Positions 48,579 through 58,363 of a stretch of 64,000 nucleotides of DNA are shown here, piece by piece. Position 1 is the stretch's first letter, and every line of letters begins with the position of its first letter. Source of the DNA: Saprospiraceae bacterium (GTDB lineage Bacteria; Bacteroidota; Bacteroidia; Chitinophagales; Saprospiraceae); assembly GCA_016714765.1 (NCBI GenBank), contig JADKCF010000005.1, positions 214,979-278,978 of the forward strand, written 5' to 3'. The notes beneath the pieces are model-generated. The model was not told the origin of the DNA. It was given only the letters and a program-made list of their open reading frames with translations, and did no database searches. The translations under genes were made by a program, and so were the position numbers.

Positions 48579-49148
48579 TTAAGGTTTGATTACTTCTTCC
48601 TCCCACTGACAAGCCAACTCCGGATTGCATCCCTGAGTTCCTTTGAAATGGTCGATGATAAAACGCATGTCATCAGCATAAACCCCGGTTGTGTAAAATG
48701 GTTTACTGTAATCCACTACTTTATTACCGAAATCAAATTTGACGAGAATAATGGGCACTTTGGCTTGATGAGCTATATAATAAAATCCGGTTTTAAATTT
48801 TTTTACCCTTTTTCTGGTGCCTTCGGGTGCTATAGCAAATGCCAGCCTGTCATATTTGTTGTACAATGCCACCATACTATCTACAAAGTTGGTGTTTTTT
48901 TTACGATCTACAGGTATGCCCCCCAGCCATCTGAAAAGCCAACCATATGGCCACTTAAAAAGGGATGTTTTACCCACATAATTCACATCGATAGGCATGG
49001 CAAATTTCATCAGTATTCCTAGCGGGAAGTCCCAGTTGGAAGTGTGGGGATAGACAGCATATACTTTTTTGGGTATGAGCTCGGGGTCAGGTCCTGTGAC
49101 TCTGAAGCCCCAGATTTTCATTATCAGGCGAGAAATAAGTTTGAGCAT
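48579..49148 (-). CDS. 1-acyl-sn-glycerol-3-phosphate acyltransferase-like protein
   Basis: A 189-residue lysophospholipid acyltransferase (PlsC) family member. The catalytic HX4D motif is visible as 'YPHTSNWDFPLGILMK' (HTSNWD), and the second motif as 'AIAPEGTRKRVKKFKTGFYY', with 'EGTR' in place of the common 'PEGTRS'. 'AHQAKVPIILVKFDF' follows. It lacks a long N-terminal membrane region. It would act at the inner membrane in phospholipid or related lipid synthesis. It probably forms a two-gene unit with the choice-of-anchor V gene. Confidence 0.85.
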   Translation of the reverse strand: MLKLISRLIMKIWGFRVTGPDPELIPKKVYAVYPHTSNWDFPLGILMKFAMPIDVNYVGKTSLFKWPYGWLFRWLGGIPVDRKKNTNFVDSMVALYNKYDRLAFAIAPEGTRKRVKKFKTGFYYIAHQAKVPIILVKFDFGNKVVDYSKPFYTTGVYADDMRFIIDHFKGTQGCNPELACQWEEEVIKP

Positions 49149-49530
49149 AACCAGGCTTTAAGACCCAAAGTTAATCAATTTAGGTTTCTGAAATAAATTA
49201 ATAATACAAATCTTAGGTAGCCGGGCTTAATTGTAATGAAGTGGAGTCAGAGTTGGAGATTACTTTCTCTATCTGAACCAAATGTAAGGGTTATTTGAGA
49301 CCAGCCTAAGTCAGTTCTTGTGTTCAATGGTATTTGAAAACCATGCTCACGGGTTTGATGTTTATTAAAAACCCTATTTTGCCTTTTCTTCGGAAAAGTA
49401 ATACCAAATGATGTTTTGTATCTTGATGATTAAATCCCCAGCCATACAGACTTATACCAGTTCGTATTTTTTTTTTACCTCTTTCTAAGTCAAGATGCTG
49501 ATATTTCAGGATAAAACAAATATATAAAAT

Positions 49531-49566
49531 AAAAAAGGCTTTCCCTTTTAAAAGAAAGCCTTTTTT
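49531..49566 (-). terminator. strong bidirectional terminator
   Basis: AAAAAAGGCTTTC pairs with GAAAGCCTTTTTT around a 10-base loop. It lies 19 bases downstream of the metalloprotease stop (49585) on the minus strand. The remainder of 49149-49530 shows nothing recognisable. Confidence 0.85.
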
Positions 49567-49584
49567 AAACTCAAAAATCCGATC

Positions 49585-52500
49585 TTAATTTTTTATAAAT
49601 CTTTTGACAAAAACATCTTCTTCTGTCTCGACCCTCATGACATACATACCTGCAGGCAACAAGGATACATCTACTTCTGACTTATCAGGAGACGGGCTTT
49701 CGTCACTGATAAATTTACCTGACATACTGTAAATCTGAAGTCTAATTATTTTTTCATTTGCTGTAACAGAAAGTTTGTCTGTAACTGGATTTGGAAACAA
49801 CTGCACAACGTCCCTGATGCGAGAATCGACATTTGTTTTGCTTCCAGGTTCTTCGGTTATTACAAACGGAGCTGCTATAAGGCCACTTCCTGTGGTACCT
49901 TTAATGAGGACGGCATCGATATATATAATGTCATCATTTTCAGAGGCATCGCACTGGAATCTAAACTTTGCAATATTGCTCAACTGCCCTGTGATGTTTA
50001 CAGTAGTAGTATACAGGATGTCATTTTCAAATCCTGCACCGTTTGTGAAAGTACCTATGTTATTCCATGTTGAACCATTGAAATACATCAACCAGAAATC
50101 TTCACCAGGATCCACGCCTTCTGCCCTGAACTTAAATTCTACAGATACAGTATTGTAAGGTGCCAGATTATAAGTAGGCGATGTCATGGCCGAACCTTCC
50201 AGCGAATTGTCTCTGATGCGGATAGAATAACTTCCTTCAGGAGATTGTGTGCCCAGATACCAGAAACAGTCGCTGCCTCCGTCTATCCATCCGTCCCAAC
50301 CAGTTTCGAAATAATGTCCGGATAGGGTAGTAGTACTCCCAGTATTGCATGCTGCACAAGCACCTCCACAATCTACGCCTGTTTCATTGCCATTTTGTAT
50401 GCCATCCGTACATGTAGGGCAAGCCGGGCATGTAGGTCCTCCACAGTCCACACTGGTTTCGAGACCATTTTTGATTCCATCTGTACAAGTAGGGCAAGCA
50501 GGACAATTAGGGCCTCCACAGTCAACTCCTGTTTCCAGGCCATTTTGGACGCCATCTGAGCAGGATGTACTGGTTGTAGTTTTATAAGCCTTGATGATGA
50601 CAGCATCTACATATAGCTGATCAGAATTATCACCGGCATCTGTCTGAAACCTGAATTGTGATAAAGCTGACAGGGGACTATTTATTTTTACTTTTCTGGT
50701 GTATATCTGATCATTGGCAAAATCTGTGGTGACAACATAAGTTTTTACTGTGACCCATTGAGTACCATTGTAATATCTAAGCCAAAAGTCTTCCGTGGCT
50801 TCAAAACTGACTGCTCTGAACTTAAATTCCACTGTCACTGAATCATAGGATGTCAGATTGTAAACCGGCGATGTCACAGATGAAAAACTTCCTTCATTGT
50901 CTCTCAGCTGGATAGAATATGATCCCTCTGGTGATAAAGTGGTAAGCAATCTGGCGCAATCTATACCTCCATCTGTCCATCCATCCCAGCCGCTCTCAAA
51001 GTAATGCCCTGCTAATGTTGTAATTTGTACATTACCATTGCTCTGGCAAGGTGCACAAGTGCCACCACAGTCTGTGCCCGTTTCCGAACCATTCTGTACG
51101 CCATCTGAGCATGTGGGACAAGCCGGGCAAGTAGGACCTCCGCAGTCTACGCTTGTTTCGAGACCATTTTTAATACCATCAGTACAAGAAGGGCAAGCAG
51201 GGCAATTGGCTCCACCGCAGTCTATACCTGTCTCAGTACCATTTTGTATACCATCTGTACAGGAAGGGGTGCCTGAAGCACAAAATGTCTTTGTTTCTGT
51301 GCTGCCAAAAGTCCCTCCGGTAATAAGTACGGTATTGCCTTGTTTGACATTGTAGTAACCTGAACCGTATACGCAGCAGATTCCATCTCCATAAGCGTCA
51401 TTGATTGTAAAAGTATAACAACCTGTAGGAAGACACAAACTGATATTGTTCAATGTGTTGGAAACGGAATATGGTCCTCCTGAATAAAGGATCGTACCGG
51501 AACTATTTTTAATATTCCATGTAGTTTCAGCAGGATAATTATCTGTTCTGACTTCAAGTGTCAAATTATTGCCGGTGCAGGTACCAGTTCCGCCACCGCC
51601 ACCACCACCACTGCCACCTCCATTACCACTACAGGCTTGAAGACAGGTGCCGGCTGTTACTTTTGATCTCATTACATTGCCAGGCTGAATTCCGAACCCA
51701 TTGGAAAAATTAATGCCTGCACTGGTCAGATGGCAGTATGACATCACTGTCCCACCCCCTGTGGGCAATCCTGGATTTGAACAACTACCTTCAGGTGCAT
51801 AACAACCGTCGATGGCTGTATTGTTGCCATTCCACACACAGGCATGTGTATGCTGCGAACCAAACAAATGTCCGAACTCGTGTGCGCATACTTCCACCGT
51901 CCAACTATAGGTAGGAACATTCTGATATGTACTTCCTATGCCTGCGTATCCCATGCTGTAGTCGGGATTGCTCCTGCATATGCCATCTACATAGGCGACA
52001 CCTCCACTGGCCTGAAAAGACAGTAATTGTGCCAGGTCACCATTGAACCCCTGTCTGTATGCTGTAAACGCATTGAGCATGCCGATCGATGATGTAGAGC
52101 TGTATGGGCTCGGTTGTGTCCAAATCACAATTTCTGAAACCACAGTATTGATTTGTTCATTGGCATACAAAGTACTCACCTGATTAAAAATGCCTGTGAT
52201 AAATGTAGTAACCGTAGTGGTATTGCTACCTTTGTTGAGAAAGATATCATGATCTACTTCGAGGTAAAGCCTCACACAATCAGACAATGCTCTGGCGTCA
52301 TCTTTATGCGTGCCATACAGTTCTTCTCTGGTATATTCGAATTCTTTGTCTTTGGCCTGGCAATCAAAATGAAATTGGTCTGCTATCTGGTCATCCTGAT
52401 AAAGAATGTGAGTCTGTGAGTCCTCCAGTTTCCCAATAATAAGATTGCCTGTAGCAGATGGATGTGAAATCATGCCCATCACCTGATCCTCAAATATAGA

Positions 52501-52932
52501 TATAGCAGCTACGCTTTTCTCCTGACCCTGGATTATACCACGATAATGCTTTCCTGTATTGACTTTAACAGCTTTCATTTCAGGAGCAGTTTTTACTTCA
52601 AACCCTTCTGCAAACGGATGTACTTCTACTAGTTCAAGTACAAGACTGTTTCGACCGTTTTGTGGAATGGAAAGTTCTATAAAAGGTGCTTTTTGTGAAG
52701 TAACCTGCTTCAGTACTTGTTTGTCCAGAGTCAGCAGACTATAATTTTTTAAAGCAGGAGGTACTTGTTCTCCACTACGGCTGTCAGCAAGATTAAACAG
52801 CATGACCGAAGCTGGAGACATATTATTTTTTGTATCCCTTACAAGTAAGTTGGGCTTGAGGATATTGTTTTGTCCAAAGGTGGTACCAATAAAAAGAAAA
52901 GTAACATAAAAACTAAATAACAACTTCTTCAT
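49585..52932 (-). CDS. secreted zinc metalloprotease with Cys-repeat/jelly-roll modules and T9SS tail
   Basis: 1,115 residues: signal peptide (MKKLLFSFYVTFLFIGTTFG), propeptide, and a metzincin domain with 'EVCAHEFGHLFGSQHTHACVW' near residue 355 and 'VMSYCHLTSAG' as Met-turn. A short beta domain ('WNIKNSSGTILYSGGPY', 'CYTFTINDAYGDGICC') follows. Then come six copies of a Cys-rich repeat 'CTDGIQNGTETGIDCGG..CPACP' in two groups of three, each group followed by a MAM-like jelly-roll ('HYFESGWDGWTDGG...YSIQLRDNE'). The T9SS tail reads 'VQLFPNPVTDKLSV...VKRFIKN'. It is fully open, in contrast to other large genes here. It likely acts on extracellular polymers or protein. Confidence 0.9.
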   Translation of the reverse strand: MKKLLFSFYVTFLFIGTTFGQNNILKPNLLVRDTKNNMSPASVMLFNLADSRSGEQVPPALKNYSLLTLDKQVLKQVTSQKAPFIELSIPQNGRNSLVLELVEVHPFAEGFEVKTAPEMKAVKVNTGKHYRGIIQGQEKSVAAISIFEDQVMGMISHPSATGNLIIGKLEDSQTHILYQDDQIADQFHFDCQAKDKEFEYTREELYGTHKDDARALSDCVRLYLEVDHDIFLNKGSNTTTVTTFITGIFNQVSTLYANEQINTVVSEIVIWTQPSPYSSTSSIGMLNAFTAYRQGFNGDLAQLLSFQASGGVAYVDGICRSNPDYSMGYAGIGSTYQNVPTYSWTVEVCAHEFGHLFGSQHTHACVWNGNNTAIDGCYAPEGSCSNPGLPTGGGTVMSYCHLTSAGINFSNGFGIQPGNVMRSKVTAGTCLQACSGNGGGSGGGGGGGTGTCTGNNLTLEVRTDNYPAETTWNIKNSSGTILYSGGPYSVSNTLNNISLCLPTGCYTFTINDAYGDGICCVYGSGYYNVKQGNTVLITGGTFGSTETKTFCASGTPSCTDGIQNGTETGIDCGGANCPACPSCTDGIKNGLETSVDCGGPTCPACPTCSDGVQNGSETGTDCGGTCAPCQSNGNVQITTLAGHYFESGWDGWTDGGIDCARLLTTLSPEGSYSIQLRDNEGSFSSVTSPVYNLTSYDSVTVEFKFRAVSFEATEDFWLRYYNGTQWVTVKTYVVTTDFANDQIYTRKVKINSPLSALSQFRFQTDAGDNSDQLYVDAVIIKAYKTTTSTSCSDGVQNGLETGVDCGGPNCPACPTCTDGIKNGLETSVDCGGPTCPACPTCTDGIQNGNETGVDCGGACAACNTGSTTTLSGHYFETGWDGWIDGGSDCFWYLGTQSPEGSYSIRIRDNSLEGSAMTSPTYNLAPYNTVSVEFKFRAEGVDPGEDFWLMYFNGSTWNNIGTFTNGAGFENDILYTTTVNITGQLSNIAKFRFQCDASENDDIIYIDAVLIKGTTGSGLIAAPFVITEEPGSKTNVDSRIRDVVQLFPNPVTDKLSVTANEKIIRLQIYSMSGKFISDESPSPDKSEVDVSLLPAGMYVMRVETEEDVFVKRFIKN
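50345..51290 (-). repeat. duplicated module: three Cys-rich repeats plus a jelly-roll domain
   Basis: Within the 49585 gene, the order '3 x CxDGxxNGxExxxDCGG repeat (about 25 residues each), then a 150-residue jelly-roll' occurs twice. The Cys repeats are at about 51290-51040 and 50580-50345. It is an in-gene tandem duplication and not a CRISPR-like array. Confidence 0.8.
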
Positions 52933-53302
52933 TGTATGGTTTTTTGCAGGTAATGACATATATACCTGTTAGGTTAAATAATAGAAAAAATCACTTTTTA
53001 ACTAAATACCTGAAGGGGGGAAGTGGACTGATCTGTTGCAAATCTGATCAAAATCTTCACAAGTATAAAGACAATTTTTCTATTAAACTAAAAAAAACAA
53101 CGTGTTTTGTGTAAAATGGTTATAAACCCTTGTGGAATTTAATGGTTTCTACCCAATAATTGTGCCTTTTTTCTGCATGTACTTTCACCATCATATTCTT
53201 TTGGGCGATTTAAAGAGTGTTTTAATATTAAATATTATTATTATATGATTTCAGCCTTTTTTTATTTTGACAGGTTAGCTGGCATCACCAAATAACATTT
53301 TT

Positions 53303-56300
53303 TTACATTTTTTTTATCACATTACTGTTTTGCAGGGTTACATTGCCGGTTCCATTGTTATTAATGACAGGGTTGACATTTCCCTTTATTTCTGTATTGT
53401 TCAAAATGAGGTTGCCGTTATTGAGTATAACAGGTCCTGTCGCCGTACCGCTAAGGCTTATTTTTACATCTTTGAGGGTAAGTGTTTTAGAGGCATTGAT
53501 AAGTAAACCTTCGGCTCCCGAAAAATTAAAGTCTATCATCGTAGTCGTATTGCCCTGTATGGTTACATTCTTATGGATAGTCAGGGGGGCTGTTAGATTG
53601 CTGTTGACTCCAGACCCAAAACTGATCGTAGTGCCATTAGCGACACAATCATAAATATCACGCAATGTATTAGTCCCTGAATTGCCGGAGGAAGTGACTA
53701 CAGTAGGGCAGGTGACCGTCATGGGTATACAATTTGTGCTGACTTTCATGCAGGCATCTGATGCCAATACGTCATTGATGTTTTGATTGATAAATACGGC
53801 CGGATTGACTATAGCAGCTGGCGTTGTGCCACCTGATTTATAATGAAGACCATATACACAATAGCCACCTCCTGAGAGGGTAGTAAAATCAGCACCATTG
53901 CTGACAGCGGCCACATTCTGACTTGTATTTTCTACTGCCAAGTATGTAAGACTATAGTCAGATATATTGGTAACCCCATATACTAGGCCGCCGGCAGGTG
54001 GTGTAATGGTGATTGTGCTGGTAGTACCGGGATTTCTGAAAAGCACTATGGTATATTGATTACAAGCTGTGAGTGGAAGGCTTAATAAGGAGGAAGCACT
54101 CAAACTGCCAGGTGGTACAAAAAAGGCATTTGAGCCAATAAAATTAGTGCAAACAGAGGATGCACTGAAAGTATTGTTATACACAGAAATAATTTCAAAA
54201 ATACTTAAGGGAACAGTAAAATTGTATGTACCTGTGGTATTGACTAAAAAAGTATAAGCTACATAGCCAAATCCTATATTGACTGAAAAACAGGTACCTG
54301 CACCAGCGGGTGCAGCATTATTGATTGCAGAGACCTGGGTGGAAGCTCCTGTTGTCAGCGTCAGAGAAGTTACGGGGTTGCCCAAGATCGATAATGGACT
54401 TAAATCCAATGCAGGATTACCTGCCATTGCTGTAACAGGACTGATATTACAAATGGAATTTACAGATGCCTGACAGTTAGATGCTGTAATAGTAAAATTG
54501 AAATTGGAAATGTCAAAAAACTTTATACAAGCATTACAATTACTTTCCACTTTGATTCGGGCCATAGTACTGCCTGGAATATTGGAAGGCAACGTGATAG
54601 ACTGAGTCCCATCGTTTTCAGTGTTGGAGGCTAACGTAAAAGGAAATGTGTTGCCACCATCTGTTGACAAATATATGTTCATTATGTTACAAAGATTATT
54701 AGTAGAGGCTACACTCCATGTGATAGTTTGTATAGATCCTGTGGCCCAGGATACTGCTGCTGTATTGGGCGAACTCAATTCCAGAGGACCTGCTGTACCT
54801 GATACGGTGACTGCCAAATCATCCGAACCGATACCGCCATTGGTTGGATTGTTATCCCTTGCTGTAAGTCTGAAGTTCAATGTCCTTGCAGTATTGGGTA
54901 AGGCTTCGAAAGTGCTCACATTGGCAGCAGTCAGTATAGTAGAGAGGGAGGGGAAGATACGCTTGTTGCCGGCAGATGATGGGGGATACGACCGGAATAA
55001 TGGGGCAATGTTGCTATTGCCGGCTGTAGTGCCGATGAAGCCCTGAGTAGGCGTGCCTGCACCATCTTCATCTATTTGTTCCCATGTATATGTAAGGGTT
55101 TGACCTGCATCAGGGTCTGTGGCACTTCCCGATAATGAAAAAGGTGTAAGTTTAGGTATGGATACCGTATTGCCACATGGTTTGGCCATCACAGTAGGTG
55201 GAGTATTCCCTGATGGCAGAGTAGTAGCACATCCTGTGCCACCTAAGTAAGCAAGGAAGTTTTCAATGCTTCTGCTGTGGAAGTAGTTGTCAGGAGTGCT
55301 CTGGATATTGTTGTTGCTCTGACATAACCCTGCATATGACATGATGGTAGTCCCACTTCCTATCTCCACAGCATTTACATCTGAAACTTGATCTGTACAA
55401 AAGGATCCGGTACCATTGAATGTATGTGGCCCTCCCAGCTGGTGACCCAGCTCGTGAACCATTATACCTACAGCCAGTGTCGTCTGATTTTCACCGCCAC
55501 TCCAACCCAGTGCTTTGACCAACCCAGATCCTGTAGCATCATTGCTGCACACTACTCCGATTCCTGCTATCCCTGATCCACCGGCGGCTGTTCCATGTAG
55601 AGTATGTCCCACATCATATGCTCCTGTAGGGAAGGCAGCAGCAATGGTATTGGCTGATTGTTGCACGAGATCATTACCGCTTGGGTCAAAAGGATCTGTA
55701 GCGGGATTGGTGTATACAAGGGGAGTATTAAAAATAGTAAAATGAATGGCCATTTCCTGATTGTATCTCACATTATCCATATTGATGATATTAGTGATAG
55801 CCGCTAATGCTGTGGTCATGTCACTATTTCCCAGGTCAGAGTCAATATAAAACTCACCTGTAGTTACAATGGCAATTTCATAAACCCTCCTGGTATTTCC
55901 ATTGGAAAAAGAGGTGGGATTGAATCTAAGGTTAATTTTGTTTTTAATATGAGTAGGATGACCACAACTTAGATTTTCAAATCCACTTAGTTTGTATACT
56001 CTATGGGATTGCATTGCGGTAATTCTTGATTCGGGTTCGATTTTTATTTGTTCACCATGTTTGGTTATCAATCCTTCTATTCCAAATCGACTTACAAATA
56101 TTCTACCTGATATGCTGTTATCATGGACTGCGGTGATGATGTAGGTTTTAAAATCAGGATACTTTTCTGCCATTTCATCAGAGATGACCGGCGAGGACCA
56201 GCAATAATAATTTATCCATGTCCCATTTTCGTCCGGCAAGCTGATGATTGGGGCATTGTCTGATACCTGTAATGCCGCCGGGGCCTCTGCCAAAGCTGAA

Positions 56301-56434
56301 GTATAATCACTTATATTGAATGAAAATGTAAACTTTTCTTGCAAAGGTGTTTTTTTTTCCTGGGCAGTCATACAGAGTATGTGGAACACAATTAAAATGC
56401 TTGTACTTATATTTTTATTTGAGATCATTTTCAT
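53303..56434 (-). CDS. secreted reprolysin-like metalloprotease with C-terminal beta-helix
   Basis: 1,043 residues, a second open large protease. Signal peptide (MKMISNKNISTSILIVFHIL...), propeptide related in sequence style to the 23204 gene ('WINYYCWSSPVISDEMAEKY'), then a metzincin domain with 'MVHELGHQLGGPHTF' near residue 326 and 'TTIMSYAGLCQSN'. Ig-like domains follow ('GPLELSSPNTAAVSWATGSI'), a Cys-paired domain, and a final beta-helix-like region ('LTIHKNVTIQGNTTTMIDF', 'LNNGNLILNNTEIKGN'). No T9SS tail of type A is visible; the protein simply ends with 'VTLQNSNVIKKM'. It is probably the same family as the P-domain protease at 23204. Confidence 0.88.
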   Translation of the reverse strand: MKMISNKNISTSILIVFHILCMTAQEKKTPLQEKFTFSFNISDYTSALAEAPAALQVSDNAPIISLPDENGTWINYYCWSSPVISDEMAEKYPDFKTYIITAVHDNSISGRIFVSRFGIEGLITKHGEQIKIEPESRITAMQSHRVYKLSGFENLSCGHPTHIKNKINLRFNPTSFSNGNTRRVYEIAIVTTGEFYIDSDLGNSDMTTALAAITNIINMDNVRYNQEMAIHFTIFNTPLVYTNPATDPFDPSGNDLVQQSANTIAAAFPTGAYDVGHTLHGTAAGGSGIAGIGVVCSNDATGSGLVKALGWSGGENQTTLAVGIMVHELGHQLGGPHTFNGTGSFCTDQVSDVNAVEIGSGTTIMSYAGLCQSNNNIQSTPDNYFHSRSIENFLAYLGGTGCATTLPSGNTPPTVMAKPCGNTVSIPKLTPFSLSGSATDPDAGQTLTYTWEQIDEDGAGTPTQGFIGTTAGNSNIAPLFRSYPPSSAGNKRIFPSLSTILTAANVSTFEALPNTARTLNFRLTARDNNPTNGGIGSDDLAVTVSGTAGPLELSSPNTAAVSWATGSIQTITWSVASTNNLCNIMNIYLSTDGGNTFPFTLASNTENDGTQSITLPSNIPGSTMARIKVESNCNACIKFFDISNFNFTITASNCQASVNSICNISPVTAMAGNPALDLSPLSILGNPVTSLTLTTGASTQVSAINNAAPAGAGTCFSVNIGFGYVAYTFLVNTTGTYNFTVPLSIFEIISVYNNTFSASSVCTNFIGSNAFFVPPGSLSASSLLSLPLTACNQYTIVLFRNPGTTSTITITPPAGGLVYGVTNISDYSLTYLAVENTSQNVAAVSNGADFTTLSGGGYCVYGLHYKSGGTTPAAIVNPAVFINQNINDVLASDACMKVSTNCIPMTVTCPTVVTSSGNSGTNTLRDIYDCVANGTTISFGSGVNSNLTAPLTIHKNVTIQGNTTTMIDFNFSGAEGLLINASKTLTLKDVKISLSGTATGPVILNNGNLILNNTEIKGNVNPVINNNGTGNVTLQNSNVIKKM

Positions 56435-56686
56435 TTTTTATTAATGTTCGCACTAAACTTCCTTGCTGAACAACAGGGTTAAAAAAAATAAGATAATAAA
56501 GGGAAATGGGGCATTACTCGCTTCAAATTTAATGGAATTAAAATGAATATGTAAAAAAATCGGGCTTTTTTCTACAATTAAATGTAAGAAATTTTACAAA
56601 ATATTAGTTTGTAGCTTTGTACATATTAACCGATGTCAGTATATAAAATGGGGAGTCATTTTTTTACTAACAGTACGCGGCTGGCT

Positions 56687-57316
56687 TTAATCCACCAGGA
56701 CTATTTGTTTGTGGATATTTAAGACTGACATTCCCGCTCTTTTGTTTTGCGTGATGACATTATTAATGATCAAGCGGGAACCTTTGACCAGTTTGCCGAT
56801 GGTTTGCATGGCATTTGCATCCAGCTTGTCTCCTCGTATAGTAGCTGAGTAAACAGATATTCCACCAGGCTCCATAGCCATAAAATTAAAAGATACCAAA
56901 GTGGTTTTCAAATCTTCAGGGTAATCCTCAGGATATTTGATTTGTAGATGACCAGATTTTTGCAGATCACTCTTTTTGATAAATCCTTGATTTTCGAATT
57001 CGAAAGAGGGTTCGATATCTGCAAGTTTTTTTACTTTGACGGTTTTAAGCTCACAAAGCAATTTTTTGTAGTACAGTTTGATTTTCATCTCATCTTCGGG
57101 GATCTGAGGATGAAAAATATAAGTGCTGTCGTCTCTTTTGTAGATATTGCCGGAATTTATTTTGATTTGCACATCTTCCGGGTCGCACCCTTTTAATGAG
57201 ATGTGTATCTGACTTTCCATACCTACATAGAGGGTGTCAGGAAAACCACCTTTGAAGGAAGGTAAAATCCCATTGGTTAGAAAAAAGCAGGTAAAAATAA
57301 GATAATTATAAATCAT
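56687..57316 (-). CDS. GldM C-terminal-domain-like exported protein
   Basis: 209 residues with a short N-terminal signal and the pattern of the GldM periplasmic domains: 'DTLYVGMESQIHISLKGCDP', 'TLVSFNFMAMEPGGISVYSA', then 'RGDKLDANAMQTIGKLVKGS' and 'RLIINNVITQNK'. GldM itself is a much larger T9SS core protein with an N-terminal membrane helix; here only the C-terminal type of domain is present. It overlaps the VOC gene by four bases. A role in the secretion or gliding machinery is plausible but not shown. Confidence 0.7.
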   Translation of the reverse strand: MIYNYLIFTCFFLTNGILPSFKGGFPDTLYVGMESQIHISLKGCDPEDVQIKINSGNIYKRDDSTYIFHPQIPEDEMKIKLYYKKLLCELKTVKVKKLADIEPSFEFENQGFIKKSDLQKSGHLQIKYPEDYPEDLKTTLVSFNFMAMEPGGISVYSATIRGDKLDANAMQTIGKLVKGSRLIINNVITQNKRAGMSVLNIHKQIVLVD

Positions 57317-57726
57317 TCCGTTTTACTATCGTTCATTTGGTCAAAGACTTCGTCTACGGGTTCCCACAATTCTATTTTATTGCCATCAGCATCCATGATG
57401 TGTACAAATTTGCCATAATCGTATGACTCGATTTCATCACAAATAGTTACACCTTCATCTCTTAATGTTTTGACAAGATTTTCAATGTCATCTACCCTAT
57501 AATTTATCATAAACTCTTTGGATGATGGTTCGAAATAATCCGTGTCAGATTTAAACGGGCTCCACTGAACGTACACTTTTTGAGAAGGGTCTTCGGTCTT
57601 TCTGAAAGTAAAAGATGCTCCCCACTCGTCGGTGTTAAATCCCAGGTGGTGGGCATACCATTCTTTAGTTGCTTTAGGGTCATTTGTTTTAAAAAATATT
57701 CCTCCTATGCCTGTTACTTTTTTCAT
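57313..57726 (-). CDS. VOC family (glyoxalase/dioxygenase-like) protein
   Basis: A 137-residue single VOC module with 'GIGGIFFKTNDPKATKEWYA', 'HHLGFNTDEWGASFTFR' and 'YDYGKFVHIMDADGNKIELW', giving potential metal ligands His and Glu on the two beta-alpha-beta-beta-beta motifs. The family includes glyoxalase I, fosfomycin resistance and bleomycin-binding proteins; the substrate is unknown. It overlaps the GldM-like gene by four bases. Confidence 0.88.
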   Translation of the reverse strand: MKKVTGIGGIFFKTNDPKATKEWYAHHLGFNTDEWGASFTFRKTEDPSQKVYVQWSPFKSDTDYFEPSSKEFMINYRVDDIENLVKTLRDEGVTICDEIESYDYGKFVHIMDADGNKIELWEPVDEVFDQMNDSKTE

Positions 57727-57744
57727 CTGTTTATATTTGTTTGT

Positions 57745-58324
57745 TTAAATGATGATGGGTGGAAAAAGATTAACACTTGTTATATCTGCAAAATTGGTGT
57801 TTTTTATCAGAGAAATTAGTCTTTCCGGGTTAATTTTTTCAATTTGGAGATGAATTATCTTGTCTGAGGTTCGGATATGAAACATGGGTGGATGTTCTTT
57901 AATAATTTCTTTAGGCATCAGGTATTTTGAAGCCGTATGATCAGAGGCTCCCATTTTTTAAAAAAGAATAAAATGAGAACTTGAGTGGCGAAATGGTATC
58001 TGTATCTTTGAAAATTTCAAGCTCCTCGATCATGGATGCAGGAATGAGTATCAGGTAGTTTTTTCTGGTATTTCTGCAATAAACACCTATACCCTGATTA
58101 TAGAAAGCTATGGAAGACATAAATTTTTCTTCAAATCCGTCTTCATGTTTATCTGTAAAGGCAAATCCCCCTAAGCCTTTTTCGAATGATGCAAGCCATA
58201 TTTTTGAAATAGATTTTCCGCCACAGTGATGGTTGATTTCTGATGTGACCTTATATTTGGATGTTTGCGAAAGATCTAATACCTTCAAATTACAACGACT
58301 TGTTTGATAAAGGAAATATAACAA
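57745..58324 (-). CDS. hypothetical protein, probably one gene split by a frameshift
   Basis: Two frames overlap at 57941-57954 around an A-run. The first (58324-57941, 127 codons) carries 'YKVTSEINHHCGGKSISKIW' and 'NQGIGVYCRNTRKNYLILIP'. The second (57954-57745, 69 codons) begins 'MGASDHTASKYLMPKEIIKE'. Removing one A from the run joins them as '...FYSFLKMGASDH...'. The whole product of about 195 residues matches no family I recognise. Alternatively these are two small genes. They lie upstream of the VOC gene on the same strand. Confidence 0.5.
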
Positions 58325-58363
58325 AGGAGACCTCGCACAAGTTCAACTTCCGACCGTAAGTAA

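Noticed and set aside
50345..51290. Regular direct repeats that could suggest a CRISPR array
   Set aside because: The repeats lie inside a long open frame, encode a Cys-rich protein motif and have no unique spacers of constant length.
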